5,680 nucleotides of DNA from NCBI GenBank assembly GCA_937884625.1, contig CALGCE010000238.1, positions 1-5,680 on the forward strand, in the 5' to 3' direction. Within the stretch, counting starts at the first letter, position 1; the number at the start of each line of letters is the position of its first letter. Source of the stretch: an uncultured Clostridia bacterium (GTDB lineage: Bacteria > Bacillota > Clostridia > Oscillospirales > Acutalibacteraceae). The position numbers and the translations under genes are program-made. Of this stretch, positions 5,614 through 5,680 are shown one piece after another. The notes beneath the pieces are model-generated. The model had not been told where the DNA came from, made no database searches, and saw only the letters and a program-made list of their open reading frames with translations.

Positions 5614-5637
5614 AGGAAGCTGTAAAAACAGCTTCCT
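5614..5637 (-). terminator. Terminator-like hairpin upstream of topB
   Basis: AGGAAGCTGT (5614-5623) and ACAGCTTCCT (5628-5637) make a perfect 10-bp stem with a 4-nt loop. On the minus strand it is followed by TTCACC; on the plus strand by CCATCG and then a run TATTTTTAATT. It may end transcription of a mobile-element gene lying beyond the right edge, before topB. Apart from this hairpin and the topB ribosome binding site, I see nothing else in 5583-5680. Confidence 0.5.
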
Positions 5638-5680
5638 CCATCGTATTTTTAATTATGCTTGTTTTTGTTTATCGGATCAG

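Noticed and set aside
5603..5641. A 12-codon minus-strand ORF (MEEAVFTASFHR) ahead of topB
   Set aside because: It is made almost entirely of the hairpin 5614-5637; the structure explains the sequence better than a peptide or leader gene.

Overview
The window suggests a low-GC Gram-positive anaerobe of the class Clostridia. The middle genes are AT-rich, ribosome binding sites are of the AGGAGG type, and the gene families (BY-kinase cassette, NFACT, PgeF, large serine recombinase, mobile-element topB) fit that group. The species cannot be told from this sequence.

Layout: an AT-rich block of chromosomal genes, all on the minus strand (about 319-5379), lies between two pieces of mobile-element DNA. 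At the left edge (1-177, plus strand) is the last 58 codons of a large serine recombinase. It is followed by a gene-poor stretch (178-318) with inverted repeats and a possible remnant reading frame. At the right edge (5346-5582, minus strand) is the first 73 or so codons of a DNA topoisomerase III of the kind carried by conjugative elements, with a terminator-like hairpin upstream. The topB piece is about 47% G+C; sampled lines of the neighbouring NFACT gene are nearer 25-40%.

Read in transcription order (right to left), the middle holds: the C-terminal half of an NFACT/RqcH ribosome-quality-control protein, cut at its fusion to topB; a sugar phosphate isomerase/epimerase-like TIM-barrel protein overlapping it by 4 nt; a sigma-A-type promoter; and a four-gene operon of cpsC-like (Wzz membrane adaptor), cpsD-like (BY-kinase), cpsB-like (PHP-type tyrosine phosphatase) and pgeF (laccase-domain enzyme), closed by a terminator hairpin. 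CpsC should anchor and activate the kinase, CpsD should autophosphorylate on its C-terminal tyrosines, and CpsB should remove those phosphates. No glycosyltransferase, flippase or polymerase is visible, so the polysaccharide system controlled by this trio, if any, must be elsewhere.

The most notable points are the kinase tail, with 18 tyrosines in a 52-residue Gly-Tyr low-complexity stretch encoded by a tandem DNA repeat, and the topB/NFACT breakpoint, where both genes read plausibly through the same roughly 16 bp in different frames. The latter is either a microhomology-mediated rearrangement or an assembly chimera. I see no convincing evidence of a wholly new multi-gene system.
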